Assembly (NCBI RefSeq): GCF_902686445.1
Contig: NC_062232.1
Coordinates: forward strand, 37,280,454 to 37,344,453
Source: Sciurus carolinensis
Taxonomy: Eukaryota; Chordata; Mammalia; Rodentia; Sciuridae
Direction: 5' to 3'
DNA: 64,000 bases
Shown in pieces: positions 12,617 to 25,420 of this stretch. The position numbers and the translations under genes were made by a program. Position 1 is the stretch's first letter; the number at the start of each line of letters is the position of its first letter. The notes under the pieces were generated by a model, which was given only the letters and a program-made list of their open reading frames with translations, was not told the origin of the DNA and did not search any database.

Positions 12617-12941
12617 TAGGTTTAGCACCCCAAATCTGAAAATCTAAAATTCAAAATGTTCCAAAACCCTAAATTTTTTGAGCACTCACAGGTTATTTCA
12701 TGTAGAAAATTCTGTATCTGACCTCCTGTGAAAGGTAGCCAAAATGAAGGTGCATTAAAATAATTGTATAAGATCACCTTCAGTCTTGTGTATAAGGTAT
12801 ACATGAAGCAAATAAATTTTGTGTTATATTTGGGTACCATCCCTAAGATTATGTATATGTAGACATTTTAGAGTTTGAAAATATCTGAAATTGGAAATAT
12901 TTTGGTCCCAAGAATTTTGGATAAGGACTGCTCAACCTATA
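12617..12941. mobile_element. Non-autonomous Tigger-type DNA transposon (MER44-like)
   Basis: The left end reads taggtttagcaccccaaatc. The right end, reverse-complemented, reads taggttgagcagtccttatc, so the element has terminal inverted repeats. The tctgaaaatctaaaattcaa body is characteristic of this MER group. It has no coding capacity. Confidence 0.7.
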
Positions 12942-13261
12942 GTAGTATTGAAATTATGTATTGCCTGGTCTTTTATTGAGAAACTTGTAAATTTTAAAAA
13001 CCATGATTCTTAGATAATTCTTCTTAAAACTTTATATTTTATTTTTTCTTGTATGATTCTTAATAAGTTGTTAGAATCATAGAAGCTCAAAAATAGAGCT
13101 TAGTATTATATCCAAAGTAAGAAGTCTTATTTCTTTCTCTCACTCAAATAGCTTAGTACTTTGTACTTCAGTTCTTTGTATAGATATGAGCCAAAGATGG
13201 TCCATTTAATTTCAGGCATGTTTTAAGTTTTCTTCCTTTCTAATTGAACTCAGTTATGCTT

Positions 13262-13451
13262 TTTTTTTTTTTTTTTTTGTACCCGGGAGTGAACCCAGGG
13301 GTGCTTAACCAGAGTCACATCCATGGCCCTTTTTATTTTTAATTTTGACACAGGGTCTCACTAAATTGCGGAGACTGGCTTTGAATTCACGATCCCCCTG
13401 TCTTAGCCTCCAGAGCTGTTGGAATTACAGACTTGTACTAGTGTGCCCGGA
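13262..13451 (-). mobile_element. B1-dID SINE, antisense, with target duplication
   Basis: It reads T18, gtacccgggagtgaacccag, acagggtctcactaaattgc and tggaattacagacttgtact. Exact 7-bp repeats tatgctt flank it at 13255-13261 and 13452-13458. Confidence 0.93.
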
Positions 13452-13602
13452 TATGCTTGCTTTTAAGTCAATACCCAATCAGTAATCTGATACTTGGAGC
13501 TACCCAAAATGTAATTAATCTTCTCTCCTAAGTGATAGCTTTTTAAATATTTGAGTATAACACCCCTGATGATTCTCCTCAGTTAAAAGAAAAAAATAAA
13601 TA

Positions 13603-13680
13603 TTTTTTTGTCACTGGAATTGAACCAAGTACATGGTAAGCATGTGATCTACCACTGAGCTATATATACACATAACCCCC
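13603..13680 (-). mobile_element. ID SINE, antisense, degenerate
   Basis: tcactggaattgaaccaagt and gatctaccactgagctatat show the reversed ID body. Confidence 0.75.
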
Positions 13681-14343
13681 AGACAGTTTTAACGTGACAG
13701 ATTATTTCCACATCCTTCAACAAATTGTAGCCCTCTCTGTTATCACCTGATAAAATATAATACTGAGAACTGAGGATAATGTTAGCCATCTGATCATATT
13801 AGACTTTGGTGAACTGATTGTTGTTGATCTGTATAATATACTTTATTAATTTGTGCCATGAATACTTTTTAGTAGGCATATTTCATGGGCGACACATTGA
13901 TTTGTAATCTGCTTAAATCCCTTAATCTGCTTTAAGGTCTACTGGCTACTAAACCATCTTGCATGTGGCTTTTAGACATGATAAGCAGATTTGCTTGTTT
14001 CTTTTTTTTCAACCTAAATTTTTCTGTTCATTTAAAATCATTGGGGTATTTAAATCTACATTTTAATTTTTTCTATTTATGTGTCACCCAGCTATTTCAG
14101 TTAACCTTCTAATTGAGGAAAAAAAAAAAAAAAAACCCTGTGCTTAAAAATTCTAAAATACTAACAGTACATTAATTTAGTTGGGCACTGACTGTATTCA
14201 TCATATAATATTTAATACTTAACATTTTAAAAATAATTTAGTTATATGTGTCCATGGCAAGGATTAGCTTGAGGGGTAATGATAATGATAGCTATAAACT
14301 GTTATTGTTTTAGGATAACTGAATTTTCAAATAATAAAGCAGA

Positions 14344-14450
14344 GCCAGGTGTGTAGGTGCATGCCTGTAATCCAAGCTACTCAAAATAAAAAGGGCTGGG
14401 AATGTAGCTCAATGGTAAAGCACCCCTGGATTCACTCCCCAGTACTAGGG
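14344..14450 (+). mobile_element. B1-dID SINE, sense, internally deleted
   Basis: The B1 start (gccaggtgtgtaggtgcatg) runs only to ccaagctactcaaaataaaa, then the ID half (gggctgggaatgtagctcaa) follows. Most of the B1 body is missing. Confidence 0.85.
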
Positions 14451-15363
14451 GAGCCAATTGGGAGGGGAGCAAAGGAGATGCCAAACACAAATTACAGTGA
14501 GTGTTGTAGAAAATCGTGCTAAGATGGGAGGAAGATATCCAAGCTTTTACTTAACTGGGAGAATCTCTGTTTACTCTCCTGTGCTCTTAATATTTAATGA
14601 TAAACTTTATTTTCCTCCTAAATGTGTTTTTATGGTAGATGGTGAAGATTATAGATTGTGTAACCTACTGGCTGTAAATAGTTACAGGATATAATAGTGA
14701 TTTTGGTGGAGGGTATTGCTCAATCCCATTAGAAGATATTATGAGTTTTGTAGGCTTTTCATTTATAAACTTAAGAAATTTGCCTTCCTAATACTTAATA
14801 AATTGATTGACTGTTCAGTTGTTTTCAGCCTTAAAAATATCTGTATCTGCACTGTCCAAAATTGTCACTATTAGCAATATGTTTGTTTTAATGTAAATAA
14901 GTATTCAATGAAACATTTAAAAAATTCAGTTGTTTATTGTACTAGCCATGTTTTACCTGCTCAAGAGCCACACATTTCCACTGGCTATCACAGTGAACCG
15001 CACAGATTATAGACTATTCTGTTATCATTGCAGAAAATGCTTAGTTAAATATTGATCTAGTTAGAGATGATTTTCATTCAAATATCCTACTATCCTTACA
15101 CTGAAGGTATAGGATGAATCCTAGGGGAAACATAACAATTCTTTAATGATTGTTACATAAAGAGAAATGATACAGGTTAGTAAAAAAATCTAGGAAAGAG
15201 ATTAGCAAAATAAAGTTTTCACATGTGCCCACTGTAGCATTTCTATTTTTAACATTTATTTTATAATCTAGTCATTTTTCTGTCCAGTTATGTACAAGCA
15301 CACACTGTATATGGGGATGGTTTTACTTGTGCATATGCAAAATAAAAAGTACAAGCCAGAAGG

Positions 15364-15475
15364 AGGGTTTCTTTGTGTTACCCAGGCTCTTCCCAAACTC
15401 CAGTACTCAGGTAGTACTCCTACCTCAGTCTTCCAAGTAGCTGGGGCTACAAGGGTGTGCCACCACATCTTGCTT
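15364..15475 (-). mobile_element. B1/7SL-like SINE, antisense
   Basis: It shows tgttacccaggctcttccca, then ctcagtcttccaagtagctg and gtgtgccaccacatcttgct. No ID half is present. Confidence 0.8.
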
Positions 15476-15597
15476 AAAAGTAACCCTTCTAATAGGAAAT
15501 ATTTTTGGTTTATGGTGATACCAAAAGCTTGGTTTGGTCATCAGTGCCGATACAGTAACAAGGAAAAGGTTTGAGAAAAATGAAAAAGAAATTTTAG

Positions 15598-15855
15598 TGC
15601 TTTGCCTAGTAGAGGAGAAACACAGCGGACTCCTGTCCCAGATGTTGTGATTCTAACTGCCAGTGGGGAACAGTAGGCTTTCAAAGAGGGGATACAAAGG
15701 TTACACTACAGCTGTGCCCTGTCAAGAGTCATAATTCATTTATGGCCTTGAGAGAGAGCTGATTTTTAGATCTGCACGTGCCCTGAAATCTGGAGTCCTT
15801 CATTCCTTTGGTCCATGAACCCAAGGACAGATAACTTGGCCTATGATAGGATAGA
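15598..15855 (-). mobile_element. LTR-like dispersed repeat, copy 1 (candidate)
   Basis: The segment with gaggagaaacacagcggact and cctgtcccagatgttgtgat recurs about 1.08 kb downstream. It is more GC-rich than its surroundings and looks like an ERV LTR. Family and orientation are unproven; the strand is a guess. Confidence 0.4.
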
Positions 15856-16659
15856 TAACTTGGCCTCAGACAGGAAGGAGGTTATATGATTTCTTCATGG
15901 TAAGGGAAGGAGAGAGGGAGAAGGAGGAAAAAGAAGATGTGAGTTTTAAAGTAAGCTGCAGTGGTGGAGCAGCAGCAAGGGTTATATTCAAACCATGAAG
16001 TGGACCCCTGTTACAATAGGTGTTTACCAGCACTTTTTCTAAATCTAATTCTGTATCATCTATGTTTACCATTAGCCTTTCGAATAAAAAAATTTTTATG
16101 AGTATTAGAAACTTATTATTTTTTCCTTTGAATGCTCATTAAAAATTATATTAGGATTTGACTGTATCTGATATAAAAATTACCTTAAATGTGTCAAATA
16201 CATTTATGAAATTTTACTATGAAATTGTAACAAAGTGCTTAGAAATTTTATCCTGCCTTTTTACTCATTTTCATCTTGTTTGTTATTTAGCTTTGTCAGT
16301 ATCATCTTTGAACATCAATGTCAATTTAGTAGGTATATAGTGGCTTTGTGGTGAAATTGTTAAGAATTTGTTAATCTAACCAGAGTGTATGGGTAGGTGA
16401 ATTTAAAATCCACCCATTCTCATTTTTACCTGCTTTTAAATGTTTTACAATGTTTAGAGATGTGTATGGTATTAATAATTTCAAACGTGTTCCTTTGTTT
16501 TTAGAGAAAGGGAAGATAGGCAACAGATAACCATAGTAGTGGTATGGCATTAAGGGTGGTAGGAAGAAGTAAAGGATGTTGGCATCTTTTTTGCTTAGAC
16601 CATTAAAGAAAATTTCATTGAGATTTTATTTATTTTATTTTATTTTATTTATTTTTTTA

Positions 16660-16740
16660 GAGAAAATGGAAAGAGTTTCATTGCTTTGCTAGCAAAGGAG
16701 AAACACAGGGGACTCCTGTCCCAGAGGCTGTGATTCTCGT
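16660..16740 (-). mobile_element. LTR-like dispersed repeat, copy 2 (fragment)
   Basis: gcaaaggagaaacacagggg and actcctgtcccagaggctgt repeat the start of the block at 15598 with few changes. The similarity stops at about 16738. The strand is a guess. Confidence 0.45.
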
Positions 16741-17620
16741 GATTTTTATCTTGAATACTTTTCACCATGAAAACACATTTGCTTATAAATTTAATGTTAA
16801 TCAGCTCTAAGAAGTTGTCAGAGTAGGAACAGTTTCTAAATATTTTAAAAAGAGTTTAAAAAAAAAGACAACTATTTTAAGGAATCTTATTTACAATGTC
16901 ATTATTAGCTTTAGAAAGTCATTTTGTTTAACATAAAATTAGGAATTGTCATTCTGTGGCCCAGTTTTATAACTTTCTCTCATGTTATAAAGCTCTGTAA
17001 TAAATTGCATTTTTGTGCTCTAGCCATCTGCCAGATAAGAATCATATATGCCTTATATAAAAAAGATCTTGTAATTCCTTGCTTCCAAATTATAATGATT
17101 TCTGAGACATCATTGTAGCACTCAGACTCTTAATTAATAGAGAAGGAGAATGATTAGTTTTTGGTGATTGTGATTTGGTATGTATGTACATTGAGATAGC
17201 TAAGGGTGGAATGGGAACTGAAGACAGATCTTTTAGAAATCTTAGGCTTTAAGCATGAGAAGAGCAGCCCAAATTCATCTTGTGTAGGATGGGTTCTCCA
17301 AACTTGTTTGGGTAAGTTGTAGGATATACATTTTGAAACTGTTCATAAAAGGATCCATATTTCATAGGTGAGGAAAAACAAAGATCTTCTAAGTTAGGTA
17401 ATCATCTCAAGAAAACTCTGAAAATGGTGGTAAAATAAAATTTTTTTTTAAATGGAAACTATGAGTTCCTCTCTTTGTGTGCACCAAACTTAGAAGTGTA
17501 TCTAGAGATTTGAGAAATCACACTATTTATTACTTTAGTGATGCCAGGACATGCACAACAGAGCAAGCAACATTGATGGAGTATGTAGTTGTTAGCAGGG
17601 AAATTTTGATAAGGTATATT

Positions 17621-17690
17621 GGGCAGCTTGAAAGAGTCAGTAGTAAAGTGTCCCAGGTTCAGTCCCAGCACATAATAAAAACAAAAAACC
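17621..17690 (+). mobile_element. ID SINE, sense, very degenerate
   Basis: gggcagcttgaaagagtcag, then gtcccaggttcagtcccagc and an A-rich tail. Confidence 0.6.
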
Positions 17691-18509
17691 AGAATTGAGA
17701 GAGAGACACTCCCCAGTGTCTGTAGCAAATACATTTGGAGTTTGTAGTTAGGCTATAGAACTCTTTTCTGTGTCATGCATTTTTCTCCTGTAGTCTCCTG
17801 GATTATTATTATTATTATTTTTTTTTAAAGGAGTGGGGTGTGTGTGTGGGGGGGTGAAGAATTGATGTCCTTAAGATAACGTTTTTTTCTTTGGAAAAGC
17901 AAAAGCCAGAGTGAGTGTATAAGCATGAATTGGAGTTAAGATTAGGAATGGAGTTAGAGGTGGTATGTTTGAAGTATATCACAAGGAGAAGATAAACAAA
18001 AGGTTGTCTTTGGTAACTTAAATCTGGTAGGTTCTGGCAAAAAAACCAGTTCAGTATAAATGGCTCAGTATAAATTCTATTTTTATTACTCTGGAGATTC
18101 TGTAAATTCTCACATAATTCAATATATTTCTTCCTGCCTGTGAGAAAGATGGATAATATTTATATTTGAGGATAGGTTTGTTATGTCAACAGGGACCATA
18201 ATAATAATTTAGATTTTTCAATTTATGAATAAAGCCATCAAAGTGTTCCTTCATTATTTTACTTGGCCAGTATTGTTTGCATTTTAAAGATGGAATGATC
18301 ACTTAGACCTTAACTAGTGGGTCTTTTAATAAATACTTAGTAAAGGAAGCTATTCTTTCTAAAGAATACTGTAATGAATATGTCTGAAAAAGAAGTGAAA
18401 TATATAGATTTCTTAGGTGATTGAATGGAAAATATATGCATTATCACAGGAAGGATATGCATTTTGGGATTTTATCTTTTTCTTAAATATTTGTATTTTT
18501 TATTTCTAG

Positions 18510-18635
<126 letters not shown>

Positions 18636-18914
18636 TAATTTCTATTTGATTAATATGTTTAAAGTAATTATAATTATACCCTATGGAAGGGTACTACCAT
18701 TTTTACTTCTAAGAAATTGTAAGCTCATGAACATTATAAACAGAAAGAAAAGTGGAGTAGATGAAAAATGTTTAACTCTGTGTAAGTCATCAGTGAGTTG
18801 TCCATTCAGTAAAACTTACATATGCAAAGTCATTTTGGTCTGCCTTGTTAAAAATTCTTCCCTTTAAAGACTCTGCCATAGTAGAAAGTGAGCCATTTTT
18901 CTCATTGGAGGAGG

Positions 18915-19470
18915 TCTGAGAAGTTCCTTGTGAGGGGGACCTCAACTCAGGGGACAGTGGGGTCCTTAACAAACTTTGCAGAAATGAATTCAGGGATGTG
19001 TGTCAGTCAGAGGTGTATAACAGATTTACTTAGGAAAGCAGAGACACATTCAAGGAGACTGTGGAGTATCTTGAGTGAGAAACGCTTCTGGAGTAAAGCA
19101 AGGAATACACATTTAAGGAATAATGTGGCCATCTCAGGAGCAAGAGATAGCAACCCTTTGGCCTGGGCCATTAATATTTACAGAGGGACAATAGCTAGGG
19201 GCTGGAATAGAGGTGGAGTCAGGGCCAAGTTAGGTGATTTTGTGCTTGTTTTTCTAATGCTTACCCTCTGTCAACTCCTATCATGTTACTTTTTGCAGAC
19301 AAGGAAGCAGGCCAAATGCACAGGCTGGGTTGCTGATGAGTTGTTTGTTCTGCATTTTAGGGTGCATGAGATTTTCTTGCATTCCACTGATTTCTGGGCA
19401 CTTTGTTTTGAGACTCTGTGTACCTTCCGTTTCCTGTATCCTCAAATTCTTATCTCAGTTTGATACAGGT
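18915..19470 (-). mobile_element. LTR-like block (candidate)
   Basis: This GC-richer block contains gtgtgtcagtcagaggtgta and acagatttacttaggaaagc. The reverse complement resembles the R/U5 part of an LTR followed by ...ggaacttctcagacctcctc. It also contains a 191-codon open frame on + (18888-19463) with no family I recognise, which I read as chance. Mammalian unique sequence is the alternative. Confidence 0.4.
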
Positions 19471-19683
19471 ATTTGTACATTGGTGGGTACTTTGGCAAAG
19501 TAATACATACTGGGCCTTTTTCTTTATCTTGGCTATAAAACCTGTCCACATTAGTTTGAAAATATTCGAATGAAAATCTGATCTGTAGTCATGGTGTTGT
19601 AAGGTAAATAACACAGATATTGATCACATTTGAGCTGGAGCCTTGGATAAAACCAGTTCTTTATTCATTGGAAAATTTTTCCT

Positions 19684-19789
19684 GGCTCAGTGGTAGAGTG
19701 CTTGCCAAGTATGTGTGAGGCACTGGGTTCAGTTCTCAGCACCACATATAAGTAAATGAATAAAATAAGGGTCTATCAACATCAAAAAA

Positions 19790-19820
<31 letters not shown>

Positions 19821-19821
19821 G
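19684..19821 (+). mobile_element. ID SINE, sense, 5' truncated
   Basis: It begins ggctcagtggtagagtgctt and ends ctcagcaccacatataagta followed by a long A tail. Exact 9-bp repeats atttttcct flank it (19675-19683 and 19822-19830). Confidence 0.92.
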
Positions 19822-21984
19822 ATTTTTCCTTTAAGAAATGAGTGAAATGACTGAAAAATAATTGGTCCTTAAAGATATGCCTTTTTTGTGGTACCAAGCT
19901 GCCCACTCATACCATTACTCACTTAGGAAGTTAATAGCACCTCCACATAACCCCTACCTCCATACCAAAGGATGAATTCACAGCAAAGGAAAACTTAATT
20001 TACAAGCAAGAACATTTTAAACTTTTAATAATAGTAAACATCTTGATGTGCAGTGGTTGTGTAATGCTTGTTTTTAGCAAGTACGTTCAGCAAGCAGAGC
20101 ATATGATAGTTTCAGAGCTAGAGTGAAGGATTGTTGGTATTTCATGTTGATGTTTTATTATACCACTTGAAAATGCAGTTTTAGTCTGAAAGATGCATAC
20201 TCTGTAATATTTTAAGTTAGGCTTATTTCCCAGTTTAGCTCTATTATTTACATCTTTAGATTATATAAATATCTTTGAGTTTGTCTTCTAATCTTCAAAA
20301 GCGAGGGAGATGATAGCTCAGGGGTTTGTGATTGTTATGTCATACTGGTTGGTACTAAAGAAAATGGCTTCATTTCAGCAGGATAGTAGGTATTAATAAT
20401 TACTTAACATTTCATTAGATATTTTAACTTCAGTTAAAACTGGTAACTTAAAGGTAGCTATTATATACAACAAAAATATATAGAATACTGTGCAATCTAT
20501 TTTTTTAATTGCTACACCTTTATGTATTTGAAGAGTGTACTAATTTGACAGCAGATAAACAGACTTGAAAATTAGATGTATGTTTGGGGCTGTATGTCCT
20601 TTCTCCTTAGTGGTCCTTAAGTAGTACATCTTTTAGCTTTAATACATTATTAGTTGATGGACTTAGCTATATTTTCCATCGTAAAAAGTTTGGCTGTGAA
20701 GATAATGAAGAATCCAAGGATATTTGGATTTGGGGGCGGGCAGTAAGGTAGAGTGTGGGGCATATGGCAGCTGGGCTATGTTGGCAAACTAGCTGATGGG
20801 ATTGATGGGAGTAAATTGGGAGAAGATGGATAGCCTTAGGATCTAAGTACTTGAAAAGATGTGCTCCCTAGATCTATTTACTCTGTTGTATAGATGAACT
20901 GACCATTGAAAGGTAGGAAGGAGCTTGATTAGTTTATAATAAGAGGAAGAGGAAGGAGAGAATGGATATAGAGGTATACTTAGGTATTTCAGTATATTTT
21001 AATATTTCAAGCTGGTGGCTTCTGTTTACTAGATGTGAATTGTTACTTAGTTTTTTGAGTTTTCCCTGAGACTTTTTGGGCTACATTCCTTCCCTCTTAA
21101 AAAAAAAAAAAAAAAAAAAAAATCCTGTTAAAATGTGAACTAGTGAATTTTTCCTGTGTATTCTCTTCATCTTTCTAAAATTCTGAAACTAGAACCAGTT
21201 TCTAATAGCATACTTCCCTCTCCCACATACTCACCCACACTGAAACCATCTCCACTACCAATTTGTAGAGGCATTTATTGCCTTAGGCTTCTTCTTCCTT
21301 CTTTCTTTGGAACCTGTACAAGATAAGAGAACCACCAACCCCAGGCAATTAAATGTTTATTTTTAGACAACACATTATAAACCATAACTTTCTGGAAGTA
21401 AACATGAACCATACAATGAACATGTAATTCTGTGAGCAAACTGCTTAGGTATTCTTATATAGGGTACTTATGACTTTGTTATTTTGAAGACAGTTCTCCC
21501 AATTATATGTTCTGATTTGTTGTAAAATTTTTTGTATGAAATTTTCTGAGCACAGAGTTTGTCTGAGTTGAGTTCCTTGTAAAAAGCTGCTTCTACTTCT
21601 GCAATACTAAATGGTAGAACATGTTTGTGCACATTTTGGACTGTACTTTTTCTATGCTTATTTATTTTGATCTTGCCTGCTTCCTGTCTTATAGGAATTC
21701 CTAAAAATTTTTGGTCTACAGATGGCATACTTTGGTTATCATTACTATTATGAATTTATTCATTCAATTTTTTTTTTTTTCTGTTATTTCAGTTGAATTT
21801 GAAGCAGAAGGGAAAAAGACTGCAAAGTATTTTCTTAACCTTTCTGTCTGGGAATAGGCACAGGGAGTTAAAAAACATTTCTGTCACTTGATTTTGCTTC
21901 TAGGAATTTATTCTTAAAGAGTAATTGGATAGGAGATTCTGGGAAAATAGGGGCTCAGTGCAGTAGGCCTAATGCTTTAGGTTG

Positions 21985-22560
21985 GATTCTCTGGGAAGGA
22001 GTGTAGCCTGTAAGTAATATTTTATTAAGAACTTACCTTTAGGATCAACACCTGTGGAAGGTGGAGAACAGAACCAGGATTGGACAAAGGGAAAAATTAA
22101 GCTGTGACAGTCTTGGCCAACTCCATGGGGAGTTTTGGAGCCGTAGTGGCCCTTCAGAGCTGTCCCAAGTTGGGCCAAGATGGCCATACTCATATACTGC
22201 ACTGATTTGATACTGTGAGCAAGCCAGCCTGGGAAGGAGTTTGACCTTGAACAGGGTAGTTCTCTGCAGCTGAGGCAGGTCTTGTAGGAACTCCTAGCTA
22301 GAAGCTGTCAGCGGGCAGGACTCCCAATAATCTCCCTTGAAATAGGATTTGAATGGTTCTTTGCAGTGTCTACCGTACCTCCTTTCTACTTTGATCTCCA
22401 CAGCAAAACCTATTAACTTCTGCTGAACCAAACAACGAATGCAAACTGTCAGACTGCCTTAAACAATGGAGACAGTACCATAATTTCTCTTCTTCAGATT
22501 GGAAGACAACCTGAAGACAGAACCTGGGTTTGAAGGACAAGCATATATATATTCAGATCT
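21985..22560. mobile_element. Unclassified repeat-like block
   Basis: The GC content is higher than the flanks, with phrases such as gagaacagaaccaggattgg, gggccaagatggccatactc and aactcctagctagaagctgt that read like an LTR or DNA transposon. I cannot assign a family, and no ends were found. Confidence 0.3.
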
Positions 22561-23011
22561 TAGGAACAACTTAATTAATAGAAAATATGTGTAAACATAT
22601 ATGAATATGTGTGATAAATTATAGGGACAGAAAGCCACTGAGTTAAATTAGTTGCTTAGAAAATCAAGTAGTTAAGTACACAGAAGTAAATTATAAAAAG
22701 AACAATTGTTGTCATTTTTACATGAGAGATATTGAGGATTCCAGAAGGCAAAAAATTAGTTGCAAGAGTATAATAATGAATCATTCCTCATGTTAGTATG
22801 AGAACTTTGAGACCCTTAAAAATAATTTCTTCACATTTCATGTTAGGCTGAATGTTCCCCAATCATAAGTCTTTGAAGTTCTGGTCAGTGAATATGCTTA
22901 TCTGTCACTTATGGGCAAAATAGGACTCGGGTGTTTCGTTCCTAATCAGGTAAACATGCTGGGAGTTACTAATGTGGGAGAAGTCTTAAGTCAGAGTTTG
23001 GTTTGAGCTTT

Positions 23012-23053
23012 GGGAGGCAAGCGCTCTACCAACTGAGCTATATCCCTATCCCT
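23012..23053 (-). mobile_element. ID SINE fragment, antisense
   Basis: Only gaggcaagcgctctaccaac and tgagctatatccctatccct remain, the reversed 5' end of an ID element. Confidence 0.75.
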
Positions 23054-23374
23054 CTTTTGTTCTTTCTTGTGTCAAATGACAGTACTCTCTCCTGGGATAT
23101 TTATAGTATAAAACAAAATGCATGTTCTTTAATGATGAGTTTGGTTTGTACAAAATTATCAGTGTTTTTGATCCATTCACTATAATCATTCTGAAACAGG
23201 TTTTAGGTATTTTCCCTAATTTTCTGTTAAGAACTTTAGAAAAATCTAGTTATGACATACTAAGAATGTTTTTCATGGATAGTTAACTGAAAGATTAGAA
23301 ATTAGAACTGGGCTTAGGTTAAAGGGATTTAACTAGAGAGACTTCGGGGATAGTTATTTGTATAACCTTTAGAG

Positions 23375-23505
23375 TTTTTTTTTTTAATATATATATTTTT
23401 AGTTGTAGGTGGACACAATACCTTTATTTTATTTTTATGTGGTGCTGAGGATGGAACTCAGAGCCTTATGCATGCTATGCAAGTGGAGCCACAACCCCAG
23501 CCCTG
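23375..23505 (-). mobile_element. ID SINE, antisense, with target duplication
   Basis: It shows tagttgtaggtggacacaat, tggtgctgaggatggaactc and gagccacaaccccagccctg. Flanks ctttagag at 23367-23374 and 23506-23513 are an exact 8-bp duplication. Confidence 0.92.
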
Positions 23506-24309
23506 CTTTAGAGCTTTAATGATTTTTTTTTTTTAATTAAGAAACAAAATATATTAGAATCTTAAAATTAAATCCCAGTCCTAATGGAGGTGAAGTATAA
23601 TTATTGAGAAAATGTGTAAATGAGTGGAAAGATAAATGATCATGGAAGAAATGGCTCATTTATAATCTTTTGCTGCAATTTAGAGTATCACTTATCTGTG
23701 ACTTTGAATTTGAGGGTTTGTATTTATTTCTTAGCTTACCGTGTTCTTGTATGGATGCCATGTTTCTCCCAACTGATAATCACTTGGGTTTCTTGTACCT
23801 CAGTTTGAGTTACTTTGAAAGGCATCTTACTATTTCGCTAAGGGCTCCCAAATTGTGAAAGGGAACTTTATGAAGTCAGGTGATATATATTATTAATCAG
23901 AATATTGAAAACACACCCTCCAAATTTGTTGAAATTCCATAGCATCATTAAAAGGACAGTCTCCAGGTTTGGTATGGTGGCTTCACAACAAGAGGCCTGG
24001 GCTTCTATTGATTAGGATGTTTTTAGACACGAATATCAAAGATCTCATTCTAGCCTACACAATAAGGAGATTCATTACCTCACACAATTGGAAGTTCGTA
24101 GGTTGGTTGTACTATAGATGCAATTTCAAGTCTAGAAGGATCCAGGTATTTTCTGTTTGTGGTCTTCTTTGAACTTGAAGGATAGATCCCCTGTGGTGAT
24201 AGTTAGTGATATATGCTTCATGGAAAAAAGGTGAACATTATTCAAATGAAAAGTTACTTGTTCAGATATATAATGTTGTATTTGCATAATCTCTCTCCTC
24301 TACCCCCTA

Positions 24310-24387
24310 TTTTGCTGTCTTGGGGATCCAACTCAGGGCCTTATACTTGCTAGGAAACACTGTTCCACTGAGCTATATCCCAGCCCA
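24310..24387 (-). mobile_element. ID SINE, antisense
   Basis: gtcttggggatccaactcag, then ccactgagctatatcccagc. Confidence 0.85.
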
Positions 24388-25373
24388 GTGCTTCCCTTTC
24401 TGAACATATTTAGAAAGTTCTTTGTGTGGTATTCGTATATGTGGTTGTTGACTAATAAATAATTTGGAAACATTGCATATAGTTTTAGAAAATGTTAATT
24501 TCCATTTTTGGTTCATGTTCAGTCTCGTATTTAATCAGGAGATAATATTTTATTTACCATTTTGTTGAAGAAGCAACTTGATCACAAGTGTGAATGTGTA
24601 GCATGTTGCAAAATTTCTTTCCTGGTTTCCAGCCCTTAATTCTTTTCTCCCTTTAAATTGAGCATGTAAGACTGTTAAAATTGACACCCACTTACCTGCT
24701 GTACTTGTTAAGAAATGGAATGGTAGTTGGTACCCTAGCCTGTGTTCTCTCTTGTTATACCCTCTTCCTTTCCTCCATTCATACAACCCATGTCTGACTA
24801 TGCTGTTCAGTGTTCTCCTGGTTTTCTTTTTCTTTCCTACTTTATTTTTTCATTTTTAAAAGGCACAATAGTAAGATCCTTCAGTGAGATACTGTTTAAT
24901 TTTGAAAAACTGAGCAGCAAGCACAAATGTAGGTATATTAGGAAAGGGCCTTATTGTTACAATTAGAGGAGGGTCTCAGCAGAGTAAAACTATAAACAAG
25001 AGAGTCTGTGATATTCTCACTATTGGTTTCTCAACAGTTTATAAGAACCCCTTTGGGGGAACACAGTGGGCTAGGGTATATATGGATCCTGGCAAAGATG
25101 CTACCCAGAATTAGTACATTTTATAAGACTAATAGGGACTGAATACTGGAAAATCAGTCAGGAATATGATCAGTGGGAGTAAGCAATTCAGAAGTAGAAC
25201 ACAGTGGAGCACTTAACACTTGAGAACCCAGCAGATCATCCATTTTATAGAAAAGTGAAGGGAAAACATAGGATCTTAATCAGAACATGAACAAGAAAAG
25301 CCAAACCCAGAGAATAATTTGGTCCAGGTTGATCCAGATACTCAGTTCTCAGGCTAAGAGGAGGTTAGAAGGG

Positions 25374-25420
25374 GGCCAGGTGTGGTGGTACACACCTGTA
25401 GTCCCAAATCCCAGCCCCAT
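25374..25420 (+). mobile_element. B1 5' fragment, sense
   Basis: ggccaggtgtggtggtacac and acctgtagtccc are the first 35-40 bases of a B1 half. It stops where the antisense ID begins. Confidence 0.8.

Larger units (their letters stand above)
1..18509 (+). other. KDM6A: KDM6A intron 2 (3' part)
   Basis: This is AT-rich intron with no gene. Recognised elements are listed separately. Stretches in which I see nothing recognisable beyond homopolymers: about 1320-3200 (T-rich, possibly more decayed LINE), 3760-4630 (including a chance 149-codon frame), 5100-5700, 6285-6550, 7190-7660, 8640-9095, 12945-13250, 13685-14340, 14455-15360, 15860-16640 and 16770-17615. From 17700 to 18500 there is only T-rich and purine-rich intron that leads into the polypyrimidine tract of exon 3. 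Confidence 0.9.

Noticed and set aside
18888..19463. 191-codon open frame as a gene
   Set aside because: No family resemblance and it overlaps a repeat-like block; kept only as a low-interest finding.
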